A DNA stretch of 64,000 bases from Flabesymbios commensalis (taxonomy: Eukaryota > Annelida > Polychaeta > Terebellida > Flabelligeridae): assembly GCA_964017125.1 (NCBI GenBank), contig OZ024912.1, positions 80,472,649 through 80,536,648 on the forward strand, in the 5' to 3' direction. The notes beneath the pieces were generated by a model. That model did no database searches and was not told where the DNA came from. It saw only the letters and a program-made list of their open reading frames with translations. How positions within the stretch are numbered: position 1 is the stretch's first letter; each line of letters opens with the position of its first letter. The translations under genes and the position numbers were made by a program. Of the stretch, positions 34,154 through 46,123 are shown piece by piece.

Positions 34154-35262
34154 CCATGATGTGTTTAAGACGCGTACGGTAGCAATGGAGTCTAACCTTA
34201 TGTGTTTGAAACATGTTATGCACGATCTTAACTATTCTTCAAAATAAGATAAAGTGACATAAACATATTCACAATGATGAGAAACATTACGAGTGTAAAC
34301 TATGCAACACACAACTCACAAACCATGACGACTTCAGAGGCATCAACATGCAATGGTCACATGAGAAACTAACATAATACAGTTTATTATTTTAAAACAT
34401 TAGCAATGTATGTATTTTATGACGTAACCAAAGAGGCTTTCAGAACTGTTCTATATGTAGATCGCGTTCCCAAAGATTCAACACTGACATCGCATATTGC
34501 TTGAGAAAATATACATTTAGGATCGACATTTGTACATTAAATAATCAAATACGCCTTTGACACTGACTTTTATAAATTACCCAATGATATCCAGACATCA
34601 TCAACCTACGTAAATTACGTAATAATATATGTCGTTAGCATTGATCTATGTATATCACCAAGAATATATTCTTAATATCACGTACATTCATCACTGTATA
34701 ATACGAACTGAGATTTTCATTCAGCACTGATATACAGGGTTTCCGCCAGGAATGTTTGAGTGGGTGAAGGCTCCAAACGGGGTGGGGGTCTGGGGACAAG
34801 AATTTTTTTTTTTTAATTTTTAACTGAAATGTCATCAAAATATGGAAAATATGAATAAAATGGCGGAAACCCTGATATATGGTTATTACAATTTTCATAA
34901 TGTAAGGTGCACCAACGTACACATGTTATGTATTAAAAGATACATCCAGAATTGACCTATGTATATTAGGTAGTGAAAGGTATCTTTACCATTGACTATA
35001 TGAATATTATATAGCGAAGAAGAATTTATGATTTATGTATATTGTGTAATGTAATGCACATTTAGCCCTTATGTATGTATATAACGTTATTAAAGATATA
35101 TTCAGCAATTTAATCTATGTATAAAGCTATCAGCATAATCTAAATACAGTTCTCTGTTATTCTATATAACAAAGGGATGTCTAGTAGTAAGACAAATTGG
35201 CTTGGTAGATGCTTTCAATAATTTTTTTTTGTAAATTTACTCGCCGCTTGTGTGAAGTCTGG
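34154..35262 (+). other. 3' flank of the D unit
   Basis: This flank aligns by eye with the flanks of E (48408-49980) and F (57475-58620). Landmarks are TGTTTGAAACATG, ATATGCAACA, ACAAATTGGCTTGG and finally TTGTAAATTTACT. It marks the duplicated unit as extending over 1 kb past the coding exon. I see no further gene in it. Confidence 0.65.
34735..34874. mobile_element. 140-bp MITE with an empty site in the paralogue
   Basis: The ends are CAGGGTTTCCGCC and GGCGGAAACCCTG, exact inverted copies. The E flank has the uninterrupted site CACTGATATATG at about 48952, while D has the same bases split by the element with ATATA on both sides. The insertion therefore came after the D/E duplication and made a target copy of about five bases. 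CAGGG ends are common in hAT elements, although those usually make eight-base copies. Confidence 0.75.
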
Positions 35263-35749
35263 AAATATACCCCCTCCCAGATTCTACCCGGTTAGATTGT
35301 GGGCGCCCCAGAAACTATATCCCCAGGGTACATTACAGCAGCTCGCAGATTCTACCCCTCCCTGCCAGTATCTACCCCTTTTTTTAGTAGAGCTTCATGA
35401 TGCGAGTCTGAGTGGTTTTCTGTATGATTAATTTCATGACAATAACTTTAAATTTGTCAAATTGAGAACATATCTAACTCCATGTGTGTGTTAAGAATAA
35501 CTTTTTTCGTTGCACCACGAAGCCGTATTTTGAGATTTGGGCTTGAATTGCCCGATGAACACTGATACAAATGACGCATCAATTCCTATATATCTAAAAA
35601 AATGTCAGCCATGTACAGGCATACAGTGCAGGGCTTTGTTATGTGACGTCACGCGTGACACGTGACCTTAGCAATACACTTTAACATGCCTTCGCTAGCA
35701 CAGCTATACCAACCTGACAGTACTGTATACGACACGTGACCTACTATGA

Positions 35750-36230
35750 TCCAATGGTGTTTAAATGTTGGCCCGACGTCGGCCCGGCATTAAAACAACA
35801 TTGCGTCAACGTCTCGTGTTTGCTGGGAGCAGCACCTGACATTAATAGTAGGCCTAATACGGCAACGCTGAGCAAATGTTGGGCCAGCGTCGTAGACGGT
35901 GTGCCAGCATTGAAACAACACTGGCTCCATGTGATTGTCCAGCGGTATTCCTGTTTGCTAGGTCAATCTGTCCCAGAGGCATACACAGCAACACTCAGCT
36001 GACACAAGGAGACGTTGAATCAATGTTGGTTTAACGTTTATCTACTATCTATGACGCTGGACCAACGTTAAGCCAACTTTGATTCGAAGTCTTGTCTCCA
36101 CTGGCCTGCCAATACACATTTATAGGACCTATATATTATGCCTATTGGCCAAACAAACATTCACCCGATGTGGCATTAATGTTGGGCGAGCTTCATAGAC
36201 GATGCTCTAACATTAAACCAGCAACAAAAA
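35750..36230. repeat. Cluster of four GTTGGRCC foldback short repeats
   Basis: Members lie at about 35755-35835, 35868-35960, 36012-36105 and 36165-36230. Each has facing phrases like GTTGGCCCGACGTCGGCCCG or GTTGGGCCAGCGTCGTAGAC, and two end with CGTGTTTGCTGGG-like text. The close spacing suggests that they insert into or next to each other. From 35263 to 35749 and from 36231 to 37654 I see no gene. Confidence 0.6.
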
Positions 36231-37654
36231 GCAATTCATGTGTAGTAAAAACTTAGGCCTAGGGCCTACTGGTGCTTACAGTCAGAATACGTTCTAAAAA
36301 CTGTAAAAACACCCCTCAGGCAATGCATAGCCCAATCCTGCTATGCTTAATAAATCTCATAGCCATATGCGAAGCCCCAGAAGTGACATTTAAATTAGGC
36401 TATTATTGTTTTAAACTCAATATCAAGTTATTAACTCTCTAATTATATCGATAACTTTGCAATCTCAATATATCTAGGCTTATCGAGTTTTGAGTTCTAT
36501 AGTGAGTTGTGATTTGTGATAGGCCTATTGAGTTTAAAAAAATAAAAATGCAAATGTTTCCTTCACACATAAAACATAATTAAAATGGAGTAGTAAACTA
36601 AAAATAGTCATTGACATGAATAAATTAGGGCCCTACGTTACACATAAATCACGATGGAAACTGATTGCCAAGGGCATATGCCTGATAGAATATGCCTATT
36701 GAAATCCTTGTTGGACTGAGATAGTCGAGCTAACGATCTAATTTTCGGGAAGAAGACAACCAAAGTCGGTTTACACAACATGTGGTGCCAAGGCGCAGCA
36801 AACAAGAGAGATTCTCCCAGGTCTTGCAGTCTCACACCAGTTGTTATTATTCTGGCCTATTATTAAATCAACATTGGCTCAACGACTGTCGCAGTGGAAG
36901 TAGTTAATCTCCTGATTCAGTTATTTCAATTCTGAACCCTACACACTGCCATCAAATCTGAGCAAATAGCAGTAGGCCTAGTAGCATGCAATGTGCCTAA
37001 GCTACTAGCATGCAGTACCTTCCCCTACCTGCCATTGACTGGGGTATACCTAGTAGCATATATGCCTATACCACTCAAACTGTCAGGTTAATATATACAG
37101 TTTCTGTTTAATAGATTGGCTTTGAATAATGAACTGCACCACAGTCCCAGCCCAGGGTCTCACAGGGAGTAGCCTGAGCAGGCCTATTTCCATTAGGATA
37201 GGCCTAACCGATTATCCCTAATAAACTGGATATACTAATAAACACAGTTGGGGGCGTATTTATCAGGAGTTTATTATGTGCACTGAAATCAGTGTGCAGT
37301 CTATCAATACAGTTGTTGATTTGATGTGAAAAAAATAGATGTGACAGATCAGGGCTGACCCTGTACACGCTATGGCTCGTTTCGCCGGGAATTCACAACA
37401 TTACACGTACAACGCATGACCACCAGCCACCCATCCTCCCTCCCCGATTAAACATTGAAAACAACATTGAGCTGACGACAGTCAGACACGAGATACAGCA
37501 TAGCTACTATCGGATTCACCACCTCATTTAGACAAATCTATTTGTTGCTTAACTGTGAAACAGCGGCATCTTAGCTTTCCTTAAAACAATGTCCCTGAAG
37601 CCCGGCACAAGCTCTACTTCAGTGCCGTCCAGCTCTAGTGTGATTATGTGAGGT

Positions 37655-37950
37655 GTCTTCGGTTCCTGGAAATCTACTTCTATATACCCTTTTTTCAACA
37701 ACTATGTACCACCCTTCCGGAATATACACCTCCCTCCTAGAATATCCCCACCTTTTAAACATCTACTATCGACTCTCCCAGAAGCCACCCATCCTTCCCA
37801 TTTTATACCCCCTTCTCAACATCTATATGCGACCCTCTCAGAATATAACCCTCCCCCAGAAAATACCATGTATACCTCCCCCTTTTATACATCAATGTGC
37901 GACCCTCCCAAAATCTACCTCTCACTCCAAGAATATACCCAAGGGATTTT
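37655..37950 (+). repeat. C-rich tandem repeat, unit 60-80 bp
   Basis: Three to four degenerate units contain TCTATRTGCGACCCTCYCA, ATATACACCTCCC and ACCCCCTTCTCAACATCTA words. The reading frame across it is open for 120 codons, but its sequence is repeat-driven. A GACGAAAC patch follows at 37978-38045. Confidence 0.6.
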
Positions 37951-38452
37951 CAACATCAGTCTTCTGTAATCGAGGAAACGAAGCTGACGAAACCAAACTG
38001 ACGAAACGAAACTGATGAAACTAGTTTCCTGTTATCGACGAAACTGGGTTCCTGTTAGTGTAGGGTACATACATGGTTGAAGGGTACTTCATTATATTTA
38101 AGTGTATTCAAGGTTATCGGAAGGTACCTAATGACATTTAAGGGTATGTAAGGGTACTTACGGGCAGTTAATTAAGTGACAGTATTGCCCATCGTTGTTT
38201 CGATGTTGTAACATTGTTTCTAGATGTATTGTGATCTATGTATGCTGTGATATACTGAAGTAGCAATATCTAAAAAAACCTCGATACCCTCCACCCACGA
38301 CCCTTGACTTGGTTTGTCAAATGTTTTTAACGATAAGTTGGGGAAATGTTGGGCTTTTGTTGAAGGCAGTGGTCATACATTAATGCATAATTGGTTTCAC
38401 TTATCGTGTTTGAGGGGATGCCGAATTACTTTAACATGATTAATGCTGCCGT

Positions 38453-38700
38453 TTAACTCTTTAAGTGCTTCATTACTACTTAACATTTTCCTTTCATTTG
38501 AAGTTGGCATTGCTCACGCAATTGCCAACTTCAAATGAAAGGAAAATACCTCCTCACTTAAAAATTAAACCTGCTAAATTTCACAATGGGGGCTTTACTC
38601 AAGATTTATACATGCATATTTGTTCAATTTCTGTCAAATTTTAGTTGTGGAAAAACAGTATGAATGCGCTTAAAAGCGTCGCCCGCACTCAAAGGGTTAA
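38453..38700. mobile_element. TTAA-type MITE with 25-bp perfect hairpin
   Basis: TTAACTCTTTAAGTGC at the left faces GCACTCAAAGGGTTAA at the right. At 38485-38547 the arm ATTTTCCTTTCATTTGAAGT continues to GGCA and is followed after about 11 bases by its exact reverse complement. Like the 4668-4912 element, the hairpin sits off-centre inside a TTAA element. Confidence 0.65.
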
Positions 38701-38798
38701 TGTTGATCCACAGTCTGTAATGCATGTTTTAATATTTGTCCATCATCAGCATGTGATGCGCTAATAGGTCGAAAACACCTTTGACTGCCAATGCTGTA

Positions 38799-39845
38799 GG
38801 GGGGAGTCGGGTTAGTCGAGCCACAGGGTGGTTGTTCCACCCCCTCGCATTTCTACACATGGGATTTTAAGGAAGTTTCAACACCACCTGGTGATTAACT
38901 GATATTACTTACATGGCCACGTAGTGAGCACAGATCATTTTGCAGGTAGGGAATTTTGGGGTGCAAAAATGCATTTTTCGCTGTAGTCAGTAGAATTCAG
39001 ATATTAGTTCGAAATAATATTACGGAAGCAATAGGGATTCTGTACATTCTTGCTATATGGTTAGTATAGGCAGTCAAATCAGATTAGATAGCTTATATCA
39101 ATGTAACACTCAACATGGATCCTTGAAATGTCACAAAATGTTATATTTTACAATATATATGGCTGTTGTGGGGTAAGTTGATCCAAATAAAATAGGGTAA
39201 GTTGATCAACCGGCTCAATTAATCCTATTCATGGCTCATCTTACCCCAGTAGGTAAAATAGATTATTAGAGAATGTGGATCAACTAGCCCCACTCGACAT
39301 GGCTCATCATACCCCAGTGGGAATATAACATGTTATCATAGAATGTCATATAGTGTAACAAATGACATTATATAATAGGTCAATACAATAAAGACACATA
39401 CTAATAGTATATATCTTCTTAATAAATACAAGGAAACAATGATCCATGCATCAATACAGGCCATAATGCCAATTGTATCACTTGGATTTGTCAACAAATT
39501 TGACCCTTATGTGATGTACAGGAGTGTTTATTTTTGTATTTTCTGGACAAAAAATAAGATGTTGGCATATACATTTGTCAATTTTAATTTTTACTATAGG
39601 TGATCAACCTATCCCTTTGCTTGGCACAACTTACCCCATACAGCGGGTCAGTTGATCCACTTTCACCACTTTCAGTTGTGTATCCATAACTTTTTTTTTA
39701 ATTGTTTTTTTCCATCTTTCATTGATGTTGGATATATAATGTAATAGATAGCCATGTTTTAAAACTATCCCAACCATTCCGCGATCAACGGGGAAAACAC
39801 CATACAGAATATTGTAAAAAGTGGCTCAACTAACCCGACTCTCCC
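38799..39845. mobile_element. 1-kb inverted-repeat element with internal end-motif copies
   Basis: The left end GGGGAGTCGGGTTAGTCGAG and the right end, read in reverse, GGGAGAGTCGGGTTAGTTGA match over about 25 bases and continue GCCAC. Inside are several GGGTAAGTTGATCMAM and TCAACTAGCCCCACTC words in both directions (39175-39310, 39600-39660). No coding frame is seen. Its plan matches that of 7359-8037. Confidence 0.7.
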
Positions 39846-40079
39846 ATAGACTTATTTTTAGAGATATGCACAACATCACATCAGCCGATTAAGAATATTT
39901 GTATCAGGAAGTTTTATTCATGTAAAAAATAAATCAAGTAGTCTATACCATATACACTCCAACATTTATTAACTAAAAAGTTGAGAGTAAAAATAATTTA
40001 GGGGTAAAATGACACTTAAAGCGTTTAAAAAGAAACCAGCCAGCCTTCTCAGAAAACACTAGAACTTACTCCACCCAAG

Positions 40080-40682
40080 GTTGGGAAAATATTGCCACAC
40101 GTCTTCGACATTAGCCCAATATTTATCCGACACTGCGTGAAGGTCACGTGTTTGCTGGGAATTCTAAGCATTGTTGTACCTGAGCTGATTTCATGCTGGC
40201 CCACCGTCTACGGTGGTGTGTAACAGTACATTCACGGTACTGCATGTACTGCATGTACAGGCGAGGATGGGTGGATAAAGCATATTGTTGAATATGAAGC
40301 ATTCTCAATTTGCTAACAGAAGTGAAAGTTGGTAAAACAATCTCTACATTTACGTTTCTCTGCTTACTTACCTTAATGACTCGATGCTTCATAAAAAAAC
40401 TAGATATAATTGGATAAATTCAATTCAACTGATTCAGTAATTCTCCCTGTTTTGAAATTCTGCCTGGAGAGAAAAACGGAAATGTTCAACACGCATCTGC
40501 AAGTAAACACAAACGTTCCCTCGATGTTCTCCTTAACGTTAGTGGGAAACGTTCTGTGTTGGTTCATTGCAAACTTAAGGGAAAACTTTCTAAGAACATT
40601 CCCAGAACATTAACATTTAACATGGCCTATTGAGAACCATATACGGACGTTAGATTAACGTTCTGTGTCAGCTGGGATATCT
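40080..40682. repeat. Short foldback repeats of two kinds
   Basis: At 40080-40165 a member of the GTTGGRCC family ends with GTCACGTGTTTGCTGGG. At 40505-40682 a different but similarly built repeat carries GGGAAACGTTCTGTGTTGG and AGAACATTCCCAGAACATT facing words and ends TTCTGTGTCAGCTGGG. An isolated TTAACCCTTTCAAGGCTG (40698) may be one end of another TTAA element with its partner lost. The rest up to 41145 holds nothing I can name. Confidence 0.5.
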
Positions 40683-41145
40683 CAGCAAACGACGAATTAA
40701 CCCTTTCAAGGCTGAATGAATCATTGAAATCGTTATCCACCAAAAGCCCATAATTTATTTCGAAATTTTTCAATTGAAGTGTATTTAGAGAATGAGGATT
40801 TTTGTTTTATTATCGATTAAAATATACAATACAAATACAAATTTTGTATTATCAGTAAATAAATTGTTATTTAAAAGCACATTCATTGAAGCCGTTGCCG
40901 ACTCATTGTAAAAGAACAAAGAATCGACATCAGCCCAATGCAAGTTACTGACACAGTCATGTTCACAGAAAAAACAATTACTCAGTGAACGCGAGACACT
41001 GTCACAATACTAGATCAATGTGGGGTCATAAACGCTCGCCCGGCACCGAAGTAACACCATGCCAGCATCTCCAGTTTTCTGCCTATGTGGTATGGTATCA
41101 CGGTTGACAATACATGACCAAAAAAGGATGCGGGGTCAGTGCTGA

Positions 41146-41395
41146 GAATGAAGATGACTTCCTGTGGGTGATAAATAAAAAAAATGTCATATGTTGTTAA
41201 AACAGTTCCTCATTTTTTGTTCTGAAAGCCTTCCCATCAAACATCGACATTGAACAAATGACCTTATGTTGAATGAAGATGACTTCCTGTGGGTGACAAA
41301 TAAAAAAAATGTCATATGTTGTTAAAACAGTTCCTCATTTTTTGTTCTGAAAGCCTTCCCATCAAACATCTACATTGAACAAATGACCTTATGTT
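41146..41395 (+). repeat. 125-bp tandem duplication
   Basis: Segments 41146-41270 and 41271-41395 are almost identical, starting GAATGAAGATGACTTCCTGT and ending ACAAATGACCTTATGTTG. I see only a couple of differences, so the duplication is very recent. It abuts the 40-bp minisatellite. Confidence 0.85.
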
Positions 41396-41397
41396 GA

Positions 41398-41521
41398 TTG
41401 TTCTCTGCAATGCCGCAGTGGGGAAAAACAGCATAACATGTGTCCTGCAATGCCGCTGTGGTGACAAACAACATAACATGTTCTCTGTAATGCCGCTGTG
41501 GGGACAAACAACATAACATGT
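41398..41521 (+). repeat. 40-bp minisatellite, left part (3 units)
   Basis: Three units of the form TGCAATGCCGCTGTGG then GGACAAACAACATAACATGT lie here. The array then stops at the LINE and resumes at 43847, showing that the LINE inserted into it. Confidence 0.85.
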
Positions 41522-43846
41522 CGCCTTTGTCTGATGACAGAAATTCTAAAGAACAATGCAGAGTAATACCCCACCAAGTGTAAATGAGGGAAACTCAATG
41601 ATATGCCTTTAAAGCCCGATTTATCACAAACAAAATTATCGAGACCAAGACGATGGAGTGCCAGATAACTGCCAGGTAGGACAGCAGCCAGGAATATGAC
41701 CAACAATCAACTAGTCGCTATGAAAAGAACTTTGTCACCTTTAGGAATATAAAGATCTTGAGCCTAAATGTATGTGGCCTTAAATCCAAAATGAAACTGC
41801 CAGACTTTTAAGAATATATAAATTCGTATGATATTGAGATGTTAACAGAGACAAAACTAGATGAATATGACCAAATAGACATTCCAAATTTTGTTGTAAT
41901 TTCCAAAGTTAGGAAATATAAAAAACGTGCATCAGGTGGTGCAGCCATATTAGTGCGTAGCTCGATCATAAATGAAATTCAACATTTAGAGGTAAATTGT
42001 GATGACTATAGTAAAGAATATTTTGGAAAAACAGTTGTACTAGGTCTTGTAGAGGAAAATGTAAGTGTATGTATACTAGGTGATCTAAATGCACGTACAG
42101 GTACTCTTGACGACTGTTTGAGTATAGATGGAGAGCATGATGAAATAAATGATGCAGATATTACACACAGACGATTAATGAACTTAAACAGTACCGCAGA
42201 AAATAAGAAAATGACATTTTCTGAAAAAAATATTGTAAATAACCATGGCCAACGTTTAATAGACATGTGTAAATCACTAGGGTTATATATTATGAATGGC
42301 AGATGTGGCCTAGATAGAGATGTAGGTATGTTAACCTGTAAGAATTCAAGTGTAGTCGATTATGCAATCTCTACCCCTGATTTGTTTAATGATGTGATCG
42401 GTTTTCAGATCCGTGATTTTGTTTAAATTATATACAGAATCTGGCAACGGAATTTGTTGACGACATGGAAGTTGTAGTGTTTTTAAAACTTCACCTGTTA
42501 TTGTACGCTGATGACACAGTGATTTAGCAGAAACCCCTAACGATCTGCAAATATCACTTAACAGCATGGCAGAATATTGTAAAGACTGGAAACTGTCTAT
42601 AAATGACCTTCTCAAGAGGTAAATCAGAAAGATTATTACATTTTATTTTGAAGAAATAGAACTAGTTAACACCGACAGCTATAAATATCTGAAAATTATA
42701 TTCAATTATAATGGTAAATTTAGTGTAGCTAAGCAGGATCTTTTATTGAGAGGAAAGCGGGCAATGTTTGCCCTCATAACAGGAGGCTTCATCTCCCTAT
42801 AGACGTTCAACTTGAACTATTCGATTCAGTGGTTACTCCAGTAGTTTTATATGGAAGTGAAATATGGTGTTATGAAGGGTGCGAAACTTTAGAAAAACTT
42901 CATTTACAATTCTGTAAAATTATTTTATGTTTAAATAAAAAAATCAACATGCAATGTCATGGTATATGGAGAATTAGGAAGATATTTATTATTAATAGCA
43001 GCAAAAATGAGAATTCTGTCTTTCTGGGCAAGGTTAATTACTAGTCAAGAAATCAAAATTAGTTGTATGTTATATAAATTACTGTATAAAATGCATGTTA
43101 GTAATTTTCACCACAACGAATGGTTGATGTATATTAAAAAAACTTTATGTGAGTGTGGTTTCCCAGCATTTTCGGATCAACAAAACATACCGGGGAATTT
43201 AATTTTTTTTTAATCTTTATTGAACTTGAGGTTGAAGGACCAGTTTTTTCAGTCATGGTCTGCAGATATGCATAATAACAGCAAGTGCGTAGTCTACAGA
43301 ATGTATAAAGTGAATTTAACCTTCGAAAATTACCTAACTGAACTTCCTGATTACCTCAGATTTTCATATTCAAGGTTTAGATGCCGAAATAACAACTTTC
43401 CTGTGGAAAGAGGTGCTAGGGAAAATATTCCAAGAATACTCCGAATATGTACATTTTGTAACGATGGAAGTATAGGAGATGAATTCCACTACCTACTGCA
43501 ATTTAAACACTTTCTTAACGACAGGTTATTGTATCTGAAATACCGTTTATTTATTAATCCATCAACGCTTACCTTTAAACAAATTATGAATGCAACTAGT
43601 TCTTTACTACCACTCTGCAAATTTATTGATGTTATTATAAAAAATGTTTAATAAATATATGTATGATTGCATAGTGTTTATATGATAGGTTTTAAAATGT
43701 TCAAAAACTGTTGCAATATATTTATGGAAATTAAGTTAAAATTTGAAGCAATAATGTATATGTATATCGTCGGGAACATCCCTGGCAATTACACATGTTC
43801 TTTTTACACCAACGTAATAAATTTGTCTTGTCTTGTCTTGTTATCT
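41522..43846 (+). mobile_element. Non-LTR retrotransposon (LINE), broken, inside a minisatellite
   Basis: A 195-codon frame (41839-42426) is an apurinic endonuclease domain: ETKLDE, GGAAILVRSS, LGDLNARTG, HGQRLIDMCKSLGLYIMNGR and a C-terminal SVVDYAIST are all in order. After a large deletion that removes most of the RT palm, LLLYADDTVI is visible near 42495 with its aspartates intact, followed by a stop. The thumb and C-terminal parts follow in several frames (LFDSVVTPVVLYGSEIWCYE near 42820; SFWARLITSQEIK near 43015). A terminal Cys-rich part has CTFCNDGSIGDEFHYLLQ (43450). At least four frame changes separate these blocks. The 3' end is (TTGTC)n at 43826-43846, as in some jockey/CR1-type elements. 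The product, if whole, would copy its RNA at a nicked target. Confidence 0.85.
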
Positions 43847-44946
43847 GTAATGCCGCTGTGCAGACAAACAACATAACATGTTCTCTGCAATGCCGCTGTG
43901 GTGACAAACAACATAACATGTTATCTGTAATGCTGCTGTGGTGACAAACAACATAACATGTTATCTGTAATGCCGCTGTGGTGACAAACAACATAACTGT
44001 AATGCCGCTGTGGTGACAAACAACATAACTGCAATGCCGCTGTGGTGACAGACAACATAACTTGTTCCCTGCAATGCCGCTGTGGTGACAAACAACATAA
44101 CATGTTATCTCTAATGCCGCTGTGCAGACAAACAACATAACTGTAATACCGCTGTGGTGACAAACAACATAACATGTTATCTGTAATGCCGCTGTGGTGA
44201 TAAACAACATAACATGTTATCTCTAATACCGCTGTGCAGACAAACAACATAACTGTAATGCAGCTGTGGTGACAAACAACATAACATGTTATCTGCAATG
44301 CCGCTGTGGTGACAAACAACATAACATGTTCTCTGCATTTCCGCTGTGGTGACGAACAACATAACATGGTCTCTGCAATGCCGCTGTGGTGACAAACAAC
44401 ATAACACGTTATCTGTAATGCCGCTGTGGTGACAAACAACATAACATGTTATCTGTAATGCCGCTGTGGTGACACACAACATAACATGTTATCTGTAATG
44501 CCGCTGTGGTGACAAACAACATAACATGTTATCTGCAATGCCGCTGTGGTGACAAACAACATAACATGTTATCTGAAATGCCGCTGTGGTGACAGACAAC
44601 ATAACATGTTATCTGTAATGCCGCTGTGGTGACAAACAACATAACATGTTATCTGTAATGCCGCTGTGGTGACAAACAACATAACATGTTATCTGCAATG
44701 CCGCTGTGGTGACAAACAACATAACATGTTATCTGCAATGCCGCTGTGGTGACAAACAACTAACATGTTATCTGCAATGCCGCTGTGGTGATAAACAACA
44801 TAACATGTTATCTGCAATGCCGCTGTGGTGACAAACAACATAACATGTTATCTCTAATACCGCTGTGCAGAAAAAACAACATAACTGTAATGCCGCTGTG
44901 GTGACAAACAACATAACATGTTATCTGCAATGCCGCTGTGGTGCAA
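43847..44946 (+). repeat. 40-bp minisatellite, right part (about 28 units)
   Basis: The unit is about 40 bp: TTATCTGTAATGCCGCTGTG then GTGACAAACAACATAACATG. Several units are short by about 13 bases, lacking CATGTTATCT. The long minus-strand frames here (MLFVTTAALQ repeats) follow from the repeat and I do not count them as genes. The array ends sharply at 44946. Confidence 0.9.
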
Positions 44947-45179
44947 CAAATGTTTGCTGACCCTTAGTCATTTCCCGGCACATTTATTTATGAGGGACAT
45001 CCTATAATTTACAGGAGAGCTATAGAGGTAGAATAAAAGAGGGGCGTGGCAATGTGTGTTTCTACTATTGTTTAGAGGGGGAGGGGGGTCATGTTTTTGA
45101 AGTATACCCAGGTTAAGACGCACATGTTGTCGGTGTGTGGCTGGTGACATACACGCCTCTCTTGGTGCAAAACAGTAGA

Positions 45180-45690
45180 TGAGGACTAAAGTTTGGATGG
45201 GGACTAAAGGGTGGATGGGGACTAGTGGGTTGGTAAAGACAAAAATGGTGGACGAGGAATGAAGGTAGTATGGGGGACAAAGAGTGTATGCAGTGATTAA
45301 CTGGTGCATGTGGATTTAAGGGTGGGTGGGGAATGAACGGTTTACAAACACTAAAATCTAAGTAAAAAATAGATGATGAATTGGAGAATAAAGAGTGCAT
45401 GGAGATTAAAGGATGGGTGGGGAATGGGTTACATGGGGGCTGAATGGTGGATGGGGACTAAATAATGGGTGAGGATTAAAGGGTGGATGATGAATAAAGG
45501 GTGGATGAGTATTAAAGGTGGATGAGTTACAATAGTAATTAAATATTGGATGGGAGAATAAATGGTGAATGGAGATCAAAGGGTGGGTGAGAACTGAAGC
45601 TGGATGACGTGATAGAGCGCCAGAGATTAAAGTTTGGAGGGAAACTAAAGGCTGGGCGACGTGCTAGAGCGCCTGAGATTAAAGGGTGGA
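45180..45690 (+). repeat. G-rich minisatellite upstream of gene E
   Basis: Units of about 20-22 bp include GGTGGATGGGGACTAAAG, GGGTGGATGATGAATAAAG and GGTGGATGAGT. Near 45600-45690 a longer unit with GATGACGTGATAGAGCGC appears. The array runs up to the SINE at 45704, and the E promoter follows 70 bases beyond it. Confidence 0.75.
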
Positions 45691-45703
45691 TGAGAACTGA
45701 AGG

Positions 45704-45890
45704 CTAGATGACGTGATAGAGGGCATGATTGTCTCACCAGCATGCGTCCCGTGTTCGAACCCCGCTGATCTCGCGTGGGTTTTCTGTGTTTCTCCGTGCT
45801 CAGCATGACTAGGCGATGACGTTATTGCCGGCCTCTTTGAATTCAGGTTGAAACCAGTGTATGGACGTTATTTTGCGAAGGGTGGCGACG
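45704..45890 (+). mobile_element. tRNA-derived SINE
   Basis: GATAGAGGGCATGATTGTCTCACC followed by GTGTTCGAACCCCG gives box A-like and good box B-like promoter parts. The text then continues with CGTGGGTTTTCTGTGTTTCT, a common SINE body. It is inserted between the minisatellite and the E promoter, where the D and F units have no such insertion. No clear 3' end is visible. Confidence 0.6.
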
Positions 45891-45963
45891 CGCGGCGCGC
45901 TCCACTTAACAAGCCGGATGACGCCGTTCTTCTATTATCTACCGAATCACGTTTGTTTACATG

Positions 45964-46123
45964 TATAAATAGCGCCTGGTAGCGTGCGCACTCCTTGGCG
46001 GCCTCGCACTACACATACTCTGTGTACAGGTGTACGTTAATATAGCTGTATAAATCAGCAGGCAAAACAACAAACAGCAGCACTGTGTAAGCTCCTCAAA
46101 TAATCACCAATTGGGCCTAAAAG
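45964..46123 (+). promoter_or_regulatory. Core promoter and exon 1 module (gene E)
   Basis: TATAAATAGCGCCTGGTAGC starts at 45964. GCACTCCTTGGCGGCCTCGC follows at 45988, so a start near 45990-45995 lies at the usual 25-30 bases from the TATA box. Then come TGTGTACAGGTGTACG, AGCAGCACTGTGTAAGC and GGGCCTAAAAG, ending at 46123 before the donor GTAAATATAC. It is the cleanest TATA box of the set. The intron to 47352 is about 1.2 kb and includes the two repeats listed next. Confidence 0.75.

Noticed and set aside
37653-38015. 120-codon plus-strand frame
   Set aside because: It follows a C-rich tandem repeat with low-complexity translation.
43731-44482. Minus-strand frames of 101-173 codons rich in MLFVTTAALQ and CYVVCHH
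   Set aside because: They come from the 40-bp minisatellite and have no independent sign of coding.
41396-44946. CRISPR-like array
   Set aside because: The 40-bp units are directly joined with no unique spacers, and the setting is an animal genome.
45700-45780. True tRNA gene
   Set aside because: A box B-like GTTCGAACCCCG is present, but the arms do not pair into a full cloverleaf and a SINE body follows.
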